DNA from: Verrucomicrobiota bacterium
GTDB lineage: Bacteria > Verrucomicrobiota > Verrucomicrobiia > Limisphaerales > UBA9464
Reading direction: 5' to 3'
DNA: 64,000 nt
Assembly: GCA_017309115.1 (NCBI GenBank)
Contig: JAFLEF010000031.1
Location: forward strand, 1-64,000
A program made the position numbers and the translations under genes. A model generated the notes under the pieces. The model searched no databases, was not told where the DNA came from, and saw nothing but the letters and a program-made list of their open reading frames with translations. Below are positions 54,760 to 63,605 of the stretch, piece by piece (the first letter of the stretch is position 1; each line of letters begins with the position of its first letter).

Positions 54760-55722
54760 GTGGCGCGCACGGATTTCGACAGTCCCTGGAAGGAGGCCGT
54801 GGAACAGTTTTTCCAACCGTTCATGGAACTCTGTTTCCCGCGGTCGGCAGCGATGCTGGACTGGACCCAGCCGGTGGAATTTCTCGATAAGGAGCTTCAG
54901 GCGGTGGTCCGAGATGCGGACTCCGGGCGACGCTATGTCGACAAGCTGGTACGGGTTTTTCGACGGGATGGCGCCGTCCAGAGAGTGCTGATTCATCTGG
55001 AGATTCAGACCCAGCCCGACCCGAAATTGTCGGAACGCATGTTCGATTACTATTCGCTCCTGCGGGCCGCGCACTCGGAGCGAGTCGCGAGCATGGCTGT
55101 TTTGGCGGATTCGACGGTGGACTGGCGATCGGGTCCCTATGAGGAAGAGAGCCTGGAGTGTGAGCTTTGGTTTAGTTTTCCGCGCTGTAAGTTGGCAGAC
55201 TTCCCCGACCTTTTTCTGGAAGAATCCGAGAACCCGATTGCGAAGGTCGTGGCCGCCCACCGGGCCGCTCAACGGACTGCGCAAGATAGCCAGCGGCGAG
55301 GCGACTTGAAATGGGAGCGAGTTCGGGAGTTGTATCGGCGAGGTTGGGATCGGGACCAAATTCTGAGACTGTACCGTTTGATTGACTGGCTGTTGCCCCT
55401 CCCGCCATCGGACGAAGTTGATTTTCTTGGGAAAGTACAGGAACTAGAACGGAAACAAGTTATGCCCTACGTCACCAATGCGGAACGAATTGGCCTGGAA
55501 CGGGGTCTTCAGCGCGGACTCAGCCAAGGTCTGAGCCAGGGACTGAGCCAGGGATTATCGCAGGCCATCCGGGAGGTTGCCTTGGCTCGTTGGGGAAGTC
55601 TCCCCATCCCGCTGGAGGAACGGCTGAAGACCGAGGGGGATCTGGACACGCTGCGCCGCTGGTTGCGGCTTGCGGGAACCGCCTCGTCGTTGGAGGAATT
55701 GGACCGGGCCATTGCCGACTGA
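54760..55722 (+). CDS. Rpn-family PD-(D/E)XK nuclease-like protein
   Basis: A 320-aa protein related to the recombination-promoting nucleases (transposase_31/Rpn) and DUF4351 proteins. The nuclease core includes RRYVDKLVRVF (D61) and VLIHLEIQTQ (E81, Q83). The C-terminal third holds four copies of the four-residue repeat GLSQ (about 252-267), then a DUF4351-like tail (LEERLKTEGDLDTLRRWL). The start is GTG at 54760 with GGGGAA just upstream. Rpn proteins cut DNA in recA-independent recombination and often vary by short repeats; here the GLSQ run is the candidate. It is not a typical IS; no terminal repeats were found. Confidence 0.85.
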   Translation: MARTDFDSPWKEAVEQFFQPFMELCFPRSAAMLDWTQPVEFLDKELQAVVRDADSGRRYVDKLVRVFRRDGAVQRVLIHLEIQTQPDPKLSERMFDYYSLLRAAHSERVASMAVLADSTVDWRSGPYEEESLECELWFSFPRCKLADFPDLFLEESENPIAKVVAAHRAAQRTAQDSQRRGDLKWERVRELYRRGWDRDQILRLYRLIDWLLPLPPSDEVDFLGKVQELERKQVMPYVTNAERIGLERGLQRGLSQGLSQGLSQGLSQAIREVALARWGSLPIPLEERLKTEGDLDTLRRWLRLAGTASSLEELDRAIAD

Positions 55723-55990
55723 CTCGGCCTCGAAGGGAAGTGGTTTTAGCGTCGTTGAGGAGCAGGGCACTGGTGGGAAGGTAACGTGGACGCACAGGAC
55801 GTTTCGCCCGCGGTAAACTGCCTTCTTCAACCGATTCACGGACGGGAGCCAATTCCCAGACTTCCCTTTGCCGCCGGAGACGGGCAAACCTTCTTCCGTT
55901 CCCCGTTATGTGTTGCCAACCCAGCACCGTCTTGTCCGGGTGTTCCGGCCGGAGCTGGGGTGACGCCAACGGTTCCTGTCCCTTGCTTCC
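55723..55990. other. Gap without a gene
   Basis: No ORF, RNA or repeat was recognised between the Rpn-type gene and the small zinc-ribbon gene. The sequence is less GC-biased than the coding parts. The promoter of the small gene presumably lies here. Confidence 0.4.
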
Positions 55991-56206
55991 ATGTCCCTGA
56001 CCTCGCTTAAGACGGATGCCACCCCAGTCGAAGTGGATGGCCACAAGCTCAAGTGTCTCATGTGCAGCCATGAGACGTTTCACAAGCGACGGTCCCACAT
56101 CGATACCGCGTTGGTCACTTCCATGAACCCGGAATGGCAGGATCGGCAAGCATACTGCCTGCTGTGCGATCACTGCGGGTTCATCCACTGGTTTCTGACG
56201 AATTGA
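55991..56206 (+). CDS. Small zinc-ribbon protein
   Basis: A 71-aa protein with two CxxC knuckles: CLMC near residues 22-25 and CDHC near 59-62, with His residues alongside (CSHETFHKRR; CGFIHWF). That is the layout of a zinc ribbon. Conserved small proteins with this pattern occur in many bacteria with no fixed function; nucleic-acid or protein binding is a guess. ATG start, free-standing. A REP-type unit begins 19 bp beyond its stop. Confidence 0.75.
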   Translation: MSLTSLKTDATPVEVDGHKLKCLMCSHETFHKRRSHIDTALVTSMNPEWQDRQAYCLLCDHCGFIHWFLTN

Positions 56207-56224
56207 AGCGCCGCAGCGGCTCCG

Positions 56225-56308
56225 TAGCGGAGGGAACGACGCGCTGACTGGATTGGCCCGAGGCGTGAGAGCGGGGAGAATGGCGCCTCCGGCCGCCGCT
56301 GGCTACGG
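56225..56308. repeat. Single shortened REP unit overlapping a gene end
   Basis: The sequence runs from TAGCGGAGGGAACGACGCGC to CCGCTGGCTACGG, the order seen in the 17-18 kb array but lacking its internal GTGGGGCGGCGGGTGTGCTGG-like part. Its CTA at 56303-56305 is the TAG stop of the minus-strand pseudopilin gene. Confidence 0.8.
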
Positions 56309-57088
56309 CACTTCGTCCGCCCGTTCGAAGACGCTCAGGATTTTGTCGAACGCCTGACGAACGGTGCCGTAGTCCTGAACATCCACTGTGAAGCGTTCCT
56401 GGAGATTGGGTCGGGAGACCACGTGTCCATCGGCAAAGAGAATGTTCGAGAGTTCCCGTCGGTGGTGCGTTCGCGATCGGACGTTGAACGAGGCCAGATC
56501 GGGAGGGGCGAGAAACTGAGTGTCGAGGGCGAGTGCTTGGATGGGACGTCCGGTCCGGTTCAGTCCCAGGTTCTCGAGTTGCAGATTGTCCGGGATGGCG
56601 AGGGGGCCGCTGGGATCAAAGAGTTGGGTGTTTCCCCCGTGCCGATAATAGTAGCTGCCTTGGGCTTGGGTGTTTCCGACCCGCGACAACTCAGTGGTGG
56701 CGTCCAGGGGTTGATCCCCGGCCGGACAGAAAAGAACCCTCGGTTGACTGGCCAGATGCTGCGCCAGAAGCAGTCCCAATCCCACCGGGGCACCGCTCCG
56801 CAGGGAGAGCAGGCTCGTGGGTGATCCGGTGGACGGATAGAATTCCGCCGGACTGGTGAACGGCGGCGCCTTGGGGCCCCACGGAATTCGTCCGTTCGAC
56901 TCTGCGGCATACGAGTGAACGGCGAGGCCGATTTGTCGAAGATTGGAAAGGCAGGCCGCGCGGCGTCCGGCATTGCGGGCGGCGGCGAGCGCCGGCAAGA
57001 GCAGTGCGGCCAAAATCGCGATGATGGCCAGGACCACCAGCAACTCGATTAGCGTGAAGCCCGGAACTGGAGGGCGACGCCGGTGCAT
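56303..57088 (-). CDS. Pseudopilin-like secreted protein (second member)
   Basis: A 261-aa protein from the ATG at 57088; the frame is open further upstream across the neighbouring gene, which is rejected. The prepilin signal is [19 protein letters not shown] followed by [24 protein letters not shown], the standard DUF1559/H-X9-DG-class start. The FADGH block near residue 225 matches. It is the last of three closely spaced minus-strand genes (58067, 57115, 56303; gaps of 25-26 bp), probably an operon. Its stop codon lies within a REP-type repeat. Confidence 0.9.
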   Translation of the reverse strand: MHRRRPPVPGFTLIELLVVLAIIAILAALLLPALAAARNAGRRAACLSNLRQIGLAVHSYAAESNGRIPWGPKAPPFTSPAEFYPSTGSPTSLLSLRSGAPVGLGLLLAQHLASQPRVLFCPAGDQPLDATTELSRVGNTQAQGSYYYRHGGNTQLFDPSGPLAIPDNLQLENLGLNRTGRPIQALALDTQFLAPPDLASFNVRSRTHHRRELSNILFADGHVVSRPNLQERFTVDVQDYGTVRQAFDKILSVFERADEVP

Positions 57089-57114
57089 GAGCGAGTGGGC
57101 TGTCCCGGTCGGTT

Positions 57115-58041
57115 TCACCGAGCCGACGCCCTGACACGGAACATGGTGGGCTGGGCTTGGTCGGCGGGAACCCATTGTTCCAGTTCGCCCTCCGTTCCTG
57201 GCAGCGGCGCACCCCAATCCGTCCAAACTTCGAGATTCGAGGAGGTCTGAAGCTGATAGGTCCAGCCCGCGAGAGACTCCCAGGACAGGCGCACTTGGCC
57301 CTCCCTGGATTCCAACTTCAGCGTCACGGTGGGCTCGGGAAGGGCTTCCAGACGCATGTGATCCACATCCCAATATCCACCCTCCAATTCGAAGGGCGTA
57401 GTGGAGCGAACTTGAATTCCCAAGTGCCGGCCGGCCCAAGGATCCGTCGCCTGCACGACCGGGACCCGGACCACGAAGTCCACCTGATTGGTGCGACCAG
57501 GAGTTAGATCGGCGCGGTTGGTGATGGTGGTGAGTCCGACGGGAACAACGACTCCGGCGTCGTTTCGGAAATAAAGGCTGAGGTCGAGGGTGGCGCCCTC
57601 CCGCATGTTGCCGCCGCCGCCAATGATGCCGGCCGTCAACTGGTAGGCTTTGCCGACTTCGAACCGGACATCGAACGCGCGCGAGGGCTCGGAGTCGTTC
57701 CAATCCTTGGAGTCGTAGTCCTGAAAGAAACCCGCCTCAGGGATGGCAAAAACAAAGGCCGCCTGGGTCCCATCCAGGTTGACGATGTGATCAAACGACC
57801 CCGGCGCCGTGTTTTTAAAGGCGCCGCTCACCTGATCCCAAAGGAACGGCCCCGACTCGTCGTACCATGGCGGCTTGGGGAACTTCTGCCAGGAATCCAG
57901 GAACACCCCAGCAAACAGGGTCTTCGGCGATTCAAACGACCCGTTGGGGATGGTGAGCACCTGAGCCGCAACCGACCCCGCTCCGCCGCCCACTAACCCG
58001 GCGAGGGCGAGCGGGGCGAAGGAGCGTCGAAGCGAGGTCAT
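57115..58041 (-). CDS. Secreted beta-sandwich protein ending in SSxLxxW module
   Basis: A 308-aa exported protein from the ATG at 58041 ([19 protein letters not shown], ending VAAQ). The body ([55 protein letters not shown]) is a carbohydrate-binding-like beta-sandwich. It is plainly paralogous to the adjacent gene at 58067. Instead of a PEP-CTERM tail it ends in the [11 protein letters not shown] ... MFRVRASAR module. It is second in a three-gene minus-strand cluster. Ligand unknown. Confidence 0.85.
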   Translation of the reverse strand: MTSLRRSFAPLALAGLVGGGAGSVAAQVLTIPNGSFESPKTLFAGVFLDSWQKFPKPPWYDESGPFLWDQVSGAFKNTAPGSFDHIVNLDGTQAAFVFAIPEAGFFQDYDSKDWNDSEPSRAFDVRFEVGKAYQLTAGIIGGGGNMREGATLDLSLYFRNDAGVVVPVGLTTITNRADLTPGRTNQVDFVVRVPVVQATDPWAGRHLGIQVRSTTPFELEGGYWDVDHMRLEALPEPTVTLKLESREGQVRLSWESLAGWTYQLQTSSNLEVWTDWGAPLPGTEGELEQWVPADQAQPTMFRVRASAR

Positions 58042-58066
58042 GGCGGGATTCACTCGGACCCAGGGA

Positions 58067-58831
58067 TTATCGGGACCGGCGTCCGAAGCGAACTCCACCC
58101 AGCAATCCGGCCAAGCCGAGCCCGAACAGGGCAACCGTGGTGGGTTCCGGGACGGCGGTTTGCGTCAGGCGGACGTTATCGACATCCCAGTACACTGAGC
58201 CGGTTCCCGAAACGGAGGTCAGCGCGATGCCAATCGGTTTGCCGGCCCAGGCGTCGCCGGGTTGCACCACCGGAGTGGACACGGTCTGATCAATCAAGTG
58301 GGTGCTGGTGGGAAACGCCGCAGAGGTGAATTCAGCGGTAGTGGCGCTGAGCGGCACCGGAGTGTTGGACCCGTCCAAATAGAACAGACCAACTTGGAAC
58401 ATCGAATTGTCAGCCGCTCCCCCACCGGCCAGCAATCCCACCGTCAGGGTGTAGGAAAACCCGGGCTGAAAGGTGCCTTCCGGACTGCTCAGAACTTGGG
58501 AGATGCCCACCTGGGGCAAGGCGAAGACGAATATGGCCTGATTGCCGGCCACATTGTCGATGTGGTTGGGCTGACCCACCGGAGTGTTGGCGAAAACGCC
58601 GGACAGTTGGTCCCAACCAATTCCGCCCGTGGCCGCCGGATCAAACCACGAGGGCTGGGGAGTTTTGGTCCAGAGGTCGATCCGGGTGTCCACGAAGGTC
58701 GTGGACGGCAGCTCGAACGAGCCGTTGGGCACAGTGAGGCTTTGAGCCCAGGCCGAACCGGACCCGGTCACCACCACGGCGGCGAGCAACGTAGAGCGGA
58801 ACCAGAATTGGGAAGCAGCAAGCGAAGTCAT
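58067..58831 (-). CDS. PEP-CTERM protein, paralog of the adjacent gene
   Basis: A 254-aa exported protein from the ATG at 58831 (MTSLAASQFWFRSTLLAAVVV, ending AWAQS). The body (LTVPNGSFELPSTTFVDTRIDLW, GVFANTPVGQPNHIDNVAGNQAIFVFALPQVG) parallels its neighbour at 57115 almost block for block. The C-terminus is a PEP-CTERM signal (VPEPTTVALFGLGLAGLLG then GRRSR). The pair is a tandem duplication with different C-terminal targeting. First gene of the likely operon 58831-56303. Confidence 0.9.
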   Translation of the reverse strand: MTSLAASQFWFRSTLLAAVVVTGSGSAWAQSLTVPNGSFELPSTTFVDTRIDLWTKTPQPSWFDPAATGGIGWDQLSGVFANTPVGQPNHIDNVAGNQAIFVFALPQVGISQVLSSPEGTFQPGFSYTLTVGLLAGGGAADNSMFQVGLFYLDGSNTPVPLSATTAEFTSAAFPTSTHLIDQTVSTPVVQPGDAWAGKPIGIALTSVSGTGSVYWDVDNVRLTQTAVPEPTTVALFGLGLAGLLGGVRFGRRSR

Positions 58832-58971
58832 TTCGATATCAACGTATTGGAGTATCCCGGCGGAACTGGCCAGCCACACAAAACTGACGCCTGCCGCAGA
58901 GCCCGAGAAACCTCGGGTGGTCCCCTGCGAACGTCAACTTCCAGAAGTGGTTGTCTTTGGTGTGAGCCGTT

Positions 58972-61305
58972 TCACCGAGCCCCAAAATGGGCCAGAACAT
59001 TTCGCATCAGGGCCTGAAACTTGGGATCCGCTGAGAGCGCCCAGCCAGATCCGATGCTTCCCGCGTTGAAGACCCGCCCGCCTTCCGGCCGCTCCCAGTA
59101 AATCATTTCACCACCCTGGTCAGTCTTGGGTTGGATCGGTCGAAAGAAGTAGTCGAACGCCGCTCCTCCTTCCTTCCAGGGAATGATGCCGTTGGCCAGG
59201 GGCACGATGCCGGGAGGGTCGGCGGGAACCGTGCTTCCTGGCGGGGAGGGTTCCTGTTGGAGCGCGGCGAGGGTGGACAACCGCAAATCAAACTCATGCC
59301 CGTTCGCCAACGGCAGTCCGCCCTGCGGGCCCTGTCCGAAACGTTCGCCCGGCTGAATCCCGGTTTCCTCCGGCTGATGAAACAGGAAATGCCCGGTTCC
59401 CGTGGCCACGTACGGACCGAAGTTCCGCGGGTTGCCCTGATTGTTCCAACCCAACGTCTCCAATCCCGTGTATTTCCAACCGGGATGTCCGCAGTCCCGC
59501 AGTAGTCCTCCCCGGAGACCGTCGTCGCTATGCCAGCTTTCGCCCCGTTCCCGAGGCAACATCTGATCACCGGGGGCATCCACTTTCCGACATTCCATCA
59601 CGGTTCCTTCCGGATTGAAACTGACCCGCCAGAAGAGCGAATTGCCGGACAAGACCGCCAGGTTTCCCCCGTTTCGGAGGAACGCCTCCAGACCGGTCAG
59701 CATGGGCAGCGACCAGTATTCGCTGTGACCATTGAGAATCACGATCGGGTAACGGCGAAACAGCTCGGGATCGCGATGCAGGTCGTCATCCGCCGCCACG
59801 TCGAAGGCGTATCCCTCTGTCTCCAGCCAGGCGTGCAGAAAGCGCTCGGCCCGCATCAGGTGCGAGTACCGCGTGGGCCCGCCATAGAGGACATATGGCC
59901 CGGCGACCGGCCACGGCATCCGGAGTCCCATGTGATACGTCCCCTGGCCGGCGGCGTGTCGGCGATACAGGCAGAAGGCTGGGGGATCCCCGGCGGAGTT
60001 GGGCAGGCCATCGGTGCCGATGACGGCATGCAGGGAATCCGGCCAGACGCCAAAGGGGGCGCCGTTGTAGGCGCGCCAGGTATTCGTCGAGCAGACGACC
60101 AGGATCCGGCTGGGGGTTCGGCGTGCGGTGGGTCGAACCAGGAACGTGCTGTCGTACTGACGAGGGTTCTCCAGTCCGCCAAACCGGGCCCGGGCCACGT
60201 AAAGGCCGGAGCGGGCCGATCGGGGAACCTTCCAGGTAAAGGTGGTCTCCCACCGGCAATCGAAAAGATCGTCCGCCGCCAGGCGCAGACCGTGCCCCCG
60301 CTCGGGATCCCGGAGGGGATTGTAGTCACCAAAGCGGGGCACCTCTGCTTCGAAGGAAGGACCGCCAATCATCCAGGTTCCGTGATTGATCAGCCGTCCG
60401 GTTCGCCGAGATCGCGAACGATCGCCCACCACCTCGCCCCGTTCTTCTTCGAACGTCCAACATCCAAGCACGTCGTTGCCATCCGCCGGTTGCCGACCGC
60501 GCTCCCGAAACCGGTCCGCGATCTGCGTCGAAGTGAGGGCAGTTCCATAGAGGACGACCATGGCCAGATCCCCGTCGAGGAACCGGGTGGTGGCGCCTCG
60601 TTCGCCCATGGCGCCCAGGCGGAGCGGATGGGATCCTGGACGCAGCACCGAGGCGAACGGCCATTCTCCCCGAGGGACGCCATCGACGAACACCCGTTTG
60701 AGGCGGCCATCAAACGTGGCGGCCACATGATGCCAGCGTCCCCGCTTCAACACGCCCGGTTCGGTGCGGTGCACGACCGCCTCGTCCGGCGAGACCCCGT
60801 CACCGACATAGAACCCGACATACCCGTCCGGTCCCACGCCCAGGGCAAAGCCGGAAGCGTCTTCCTTGTCTTCCTGGCTGATGATTCCCTGAAGTCGGTT
60901 CAACGACCATGGTCGGACCCAAGCCTCCAGAGAGAGGGAGGTGCGGACGCCCCTCAGACGACGGTCGATGTGAACGTAGGAACCCGGGAAGATCGGTTGA
61001 GTGCGGGCGCGAAATCCCCCCGCGTTGTGCACCACTTCATCACCGTTGGGATCATCCACCTGGGTGCCTAGGCGACAAATCTCGAGGCGATAGGGAACAT
61101 CGGAACTGAACTTGAACTCGATGCTTTGTCCGGCGGTGACGCTGTGGGACGCGGGATAGCCATGCAGTCCCCGGACGATCTTCGGTTGATGCGCCGGAAT
61201 ACCGTCGGGAGAAGTGACTTCGGCTGCGGGGGCGGGAAGGGAGCCGAGGGCGACGGCGCCGGCGGCGGTCGTTTTCAGGAACTGGCGGCGACTGGCGGCG
61301 GGCAT
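58972..61305 (-). CDS. Tat-exported LamG and N,N-dimethylformamidase-like domain protein
   Basis: A 777-aa protein with a twin-arginine signal (SRRQFLKTTAAGAVALG). After an N-terminal beta domain (about 40-110), a LamG/concanavalin-like domain (about 120-300; SLSLEAWVRPWSLNRLQGIISQ, GRWHHVAATFDGRLKRVFVDG) is followed by a large C-terminal region. That region resembles the beta-subunit domain of N,N-dimethylformamidase (SGLYVARARFGGL, VVCSTNTWRAYNGAPFG, PIVILNGHSEYWSLPMLTGLEAFLRNGGNLAVLSGNSLFWRV). The catalytic role in this form is unknown. It is upstream of the three-gene cluster, separated by 140 bp with a short hairpin at 58902-58917. Confidence 0.85.
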   Translation of the reverse strand: MPAASRRQFLKTTAAGAVALGSLPAPAAEVTSPDGIPAHQPKIVRGLHGYPASHSVTAGQSIEFKFSSDVPYRLEICRLGTQVDDPNGDEVVHNAGGFRARTQPIFPGSYVHIDRRLRGVRTSLSLEAWVRPWSLNRLQGIISQEDKEDASGFALGVGPDGYVGFYVGDGVSPDEAVVHRTEPGVLKRGRWHHVAATFDGRLKRVFVDGVPRGEWPFASVLRPGSHPLRLGAMGERGATTRFLDGDLAMVVLYGTALTSTQIADRFRERGRQPADGNDVLGCWTFEEERGEVVGDRSRSRRTGRLINHGTWMIGGPSFEAEVPRFGDYNPLRDPERGHGLRLAADDLFDCRWETTFTWKVPRSARSGLYVARARFGGLENPRQYDSTFLVRPTARRTPSRILVVCSTNTWRAYNGAPFGVWPDSLHAVIGTDGLPNSAGDPPAFCLYRRHAAGQGTYHMGLRMPWPVAGPYVLYGGPTRYSHLMRAERFLHAWLETEGYAFDVAADDDLHRDPELFRRYPIVILNGHSEYWSLPMLTGLEAFLRNGGNLAVLSGNSLFWRVSFNPEGTVMECRKVDAPGDQMLPRERGESWHSDDGLRGGLLRDCGHPGWKYTGLETLGWNNQGNPRNFGPYVATGTGHFLFHQPEETGIQPGERFGQGPQGGLPLANGHEFDLRLSTLAALQQEPSPPGSTVPADPPGIVPLANGIIPWKEGGAAFDYFFRPIQPKTDQGGEMIYWERPEGGRVFNAGSIGSGWALSADPKFQALMRNVLAHFGAR

Positions 61306-61357
61306 ATGGCCGGATGCTGCGAATCCCAGGCGCGCCCGCCAATCGTAATTGCCGACA

Positions 61358-61391
61358 GAAAAAAGCCATGAACCCCGGGAGGTTCATGGCT
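61358..61391 (-). terminator. Rho-independent terminator of the DUF4331 gene
   Basis: An 11-bp perfect stem (AGCCATGAACC at 61364-61374 with 61381-61391) and a 6-nt loop are followed on the minus strand by a T run. It lies about 20 bp beyond the DUF4331 stop and just upstream of the LamG/DMF gene start. Confidence 0.9.
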
Positions 61392-61409
61392 CGTGGAAAA
61401 AGTCTGCGG

Positions 61410-62897
61410 TTAAGGAGCCGTCCGTTGGTTGACGGTCGGACCGGCATGCGGAGTGGCGAGATACGGGAAGACCTGATGATACTGCAGGTCGTTGCTGGCG
61501 ATGTTGTCGCCAACGACCGTCACGGTGGAATAGCTCGGACCGCTCGCGACGGCCGTCAACGCGATGTCGACCGAGTCATCACCGGGGCGTCGTCCATTGG
61601 GCCAGCCACCGCTGTTCAGCCCGCCGACCGTGTCGCCGCCGATGAATCCCAGCCGACTGAATCCAGGCTGACCGGGCAACTTCACGGCGTCAGTGCGGGT
61701 GTCGACCTTGATCACGTCCGGAATGTACACCGCGGAAAGATCCGCTCGGCCGGAAGTGCTGAAGGAAGTTCCGTAGAGCAGGTTGATCAGTCCGGCGAGT
61801 TCCGGGTTCTCCGAGTAGGTTTTGAACTTGGCGGCATCGGCTGTCGGGGTGCTGCGGTTGTAAGCGTCCTTGTCCTTGAGGGCGACCAACACTTCGTTGA
61901 AGAGCGGGTTGGCCAGGCGATTGACCTGGACCCACGGACCGGAGTTGACCGCATCGCCGTCGGACTTGAGCAACCGCGTGCGTTGGCGGCTAACGGAGGC
62001 GTAAACACCAACGCCGGTCGCGGATCCGAAGAACGGCGACTCGTACGGAAGGCTGGGCAATGAACTCAGGGGAATCTGAATGGCGAAGGTGAGGACATTG
62101 AAGCCCTTGAAACCATCGACGCCATTGCCGTCCTGACCCAGTCCATCGGCGAGCGAACCGTTGTTGTCGAGGATCCGCGAGTCCAGCAGGTCGAAGATGG
62201 CTGGCGTGTCGGCGAAGAAGCCGTCGTCCCGAGGTCCGGCAAAGACCACTTCACCGGAGGGGAGCGCCTGGATCGCCTGTTGGGTGTAGGTATCCAGTTC
62301 CGCAAAGGTGGCGGCGCCGGAAGCCGCTCGGCCCGTCGAATCGTTGTAGAAGGGAGTGATGTTCTTGCCGACGTTGGGAACGGCCACTTTCAACTGGGTG
62401 CCGAGCGTCGCGTTGCCCTTCGTGACGGTGTAGGTCTGAGTGTAGTTCTGCTGCGCGTCGCCCAGGGTGGTAATCGTACCCGCCGCCGTGCCGAGCCCGT
62501 ACGACAAGATGGTGCCGGGATTCTTGAGGCCGGGACCGGTCTGGGGATTGACCTTCGAGAACCGGAAGTCGTAGCGGGTGAGCGTCGCCCCGGTGGTGGG
62601 ATTCGCCAGATGGATGCTGTACAACGCATCGTCGGCGAACCGTTCGTAAATCACGCCGTCGCCGGGGTCCGAGAAGGGCCGGACCGACACGAGGACGTTG
62701 AGCACCTTTTGAGCGGGCTGATCGTATCGGGTGCCCACAAAGGCGTAGACATCGGTGAGGTTGGCTTGGGGATCCTGTTTAATCAGCGGTGCATCGCTGT
62801 GGCTCGAAGCAAGGAGTTGGGCGCCGCACAGGGCGGCACAGAGGCTGGCGGCCAGCAAGGGCCGCGGCAACGATGGGGGTGAGGAGTGTTGTTTCAT
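61410..62897 (-). CDS. DUF4331 secreted protein
   Basis: A 495-aa protein with a signal peptide (about 1-30, ending AQLLA) followed directly by the DUF4331 hallmark SSHSDAPLIKQDPQANLTDVYAFVG. The domain fills the rest of the sequence, with NDSTGRAASGA and PFFGSATGVGVYASVSRQR as later blocks. The family is widespread and uncharacterised. It lies 23 bp downstream of the 176-aa gene on the same strand, so they are probably co-transcribed, and ends at a strong terminator. Confidence 0.92.
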   Translation of the reverse strand: MKQHSSPPSLPRPLLAASLCAALCGAQLLASSHSDAPLIKQDPQANLTDVYAFVGTRYDQPAQKVLNVLVSVRPFSDPGDGVIYERFADDALYSIHLANPTTGATLTRYDFRFSKVNPQTGPGLKNPGTILSYGLGTAAGTITTLGDAQQNYTQTYTVTKGNATLGTQLKVAVPNVGKNITPFYNDSTGRAASGAATFAELDTYTQQAIQALPSGEVVFAGPRDDGFFADTPAIFDLLDSRILDNNGSLADGLGQDGNGVDGFKGFNVLTFAIQIPLSSLPSLPYESPFFGSATGVGVYASVSRQRTRLLKSDGDAVNSGPWVQVNRLANPLFNEVLVALKDKDAYNRSTPTADAAKFKTYSENPELAGLINLLYGTSFSTSGRADLSAVYIPDVIKVDTRTDAVKLPGQPGFSRLGFIGGDTVGGLNSGGWPNGRRPGDDSVDIALTAVASGPSYSTVTVVGDNIASNDLQYHQVFPYLATPHAGPTVNQRTAP

Positions 62898-62920
62898 GGG
62901 AGTGGTGGAGACGGGGAAAA

Positions 62921-63451
62921 TCAGGAGCGGTTGGCGGTCCGGCGGCGGCGGAGGTGGGTGGCGACGACGCCCGCTACGAGCAGGGCAGCGCCAGCGGTGC
63001 CGGTTTCCGGAACGACGGTCAGGTCGACGGTTCCCGCCACGAGGTTGCCCTGGACATCCAGGGCTTCGACCTGGGTGAAAAACAGGGTGGGATCGGCGAG
63101 GCTTTCGAAACGGAATCCAGTGACATCGCTGCCGCTGAGAAACGAACCGGAGTCGGCCAGGAAGTCGACGAAGCCCAGGCCGCCGTCGTAGCTCGCGAGG
63201 AAGCCGACGGGTGTTTCCAGAGTCGAAGCGATCCAGGGATCACTCAGCGGGGCATCGCTGAAGGAGACGAGGGCGAGTTCGAGGGGTTCGTCGTTGTGGA
63301 CGGTGATTTCGTACCGGAAGGCTCCGGGAATCGGGGTGACCCGGGTTTCCAGCGTGAAGTCGGCTTGGGCGACAGGGAGTCCGAGCAAGGCGAGCAACAG
63401 CCCCGGTCGGGAGGGAAAACGGAGGGGGGATTTCATGGCGGGAGGTTTCAA
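62921..63451 (-). CDS. Small secreted protein with PEP-CTERM-like tail
   Basis: A 176-aa exported protein (signal peptide about 1-30, ending PVAQA; a start at 63436 would drop five residues). The body is a beta-rich domain (ALVSFSDAPLSDPWIASTLETPVGFLASYDGG). The C-terminus has VPETGTAGAALLVAGVVATHLRRRR: a variant of the PEP-CTERM tripartite signal with ET in place of EP. It starts the operon with DUF4331 and is separated from groEL by a terminator. Confidence 0.8.
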   Translation of the reverse strand: MKPPAMKSPLRFPSRPGLLLALLGLPVAQADFTLETRVTPIPGAFRYEITVHNDEPLELALVSFSDAPLSDPWIASTLETPVGFLASYDGGLGFVDFLADSGSFLSGSDVTGFRFESLADPTLFFTQVEALDVQGNLVAGTVDLTVVPETGTAGAALLVAGVVATHLRRRRTANRS

Positions 63452-63540
63452 AGGATTCGGTTTCGGGAGGCAGGGTTCTGACCCGAAGCGAATTCATCCC
63501 TGAAACGAACGCCGCCGGAGAGCGGATGCAGGGATTCAGA

Positions 63541-63580
63541 AAAAAACAAAACGGCGCAGTCGCCGAAGCAACTGCGCCGT
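63541..63580 (-). terminator. Rho-independent terminator of groEL
   Basis: A perfect 10-bp stem (ACGGCGCAGT at 63551-63560, ACTGCGCCGT at 63571-63580) with a 10-nt loop is followed on the minus strand by TTTGTTTTTT. It lies 26 bp beyond the groEL stop. Confidence 0.93.
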
Positions 63581-63605
63581 CTGAGAGGATTGACGAAGGA
63601 GGGAC

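Noticed and set aside
58902-58917. Hairpin CCCGAG-AAAC-CTCGGG as terminator
   Set aside because: A six-bp stem with no T tract is too weak to call.
59530-61071. 513-codon plus-strand open frame
   Set aside because: Antisense to the LamG/DMF-like gene; no recognised motif.
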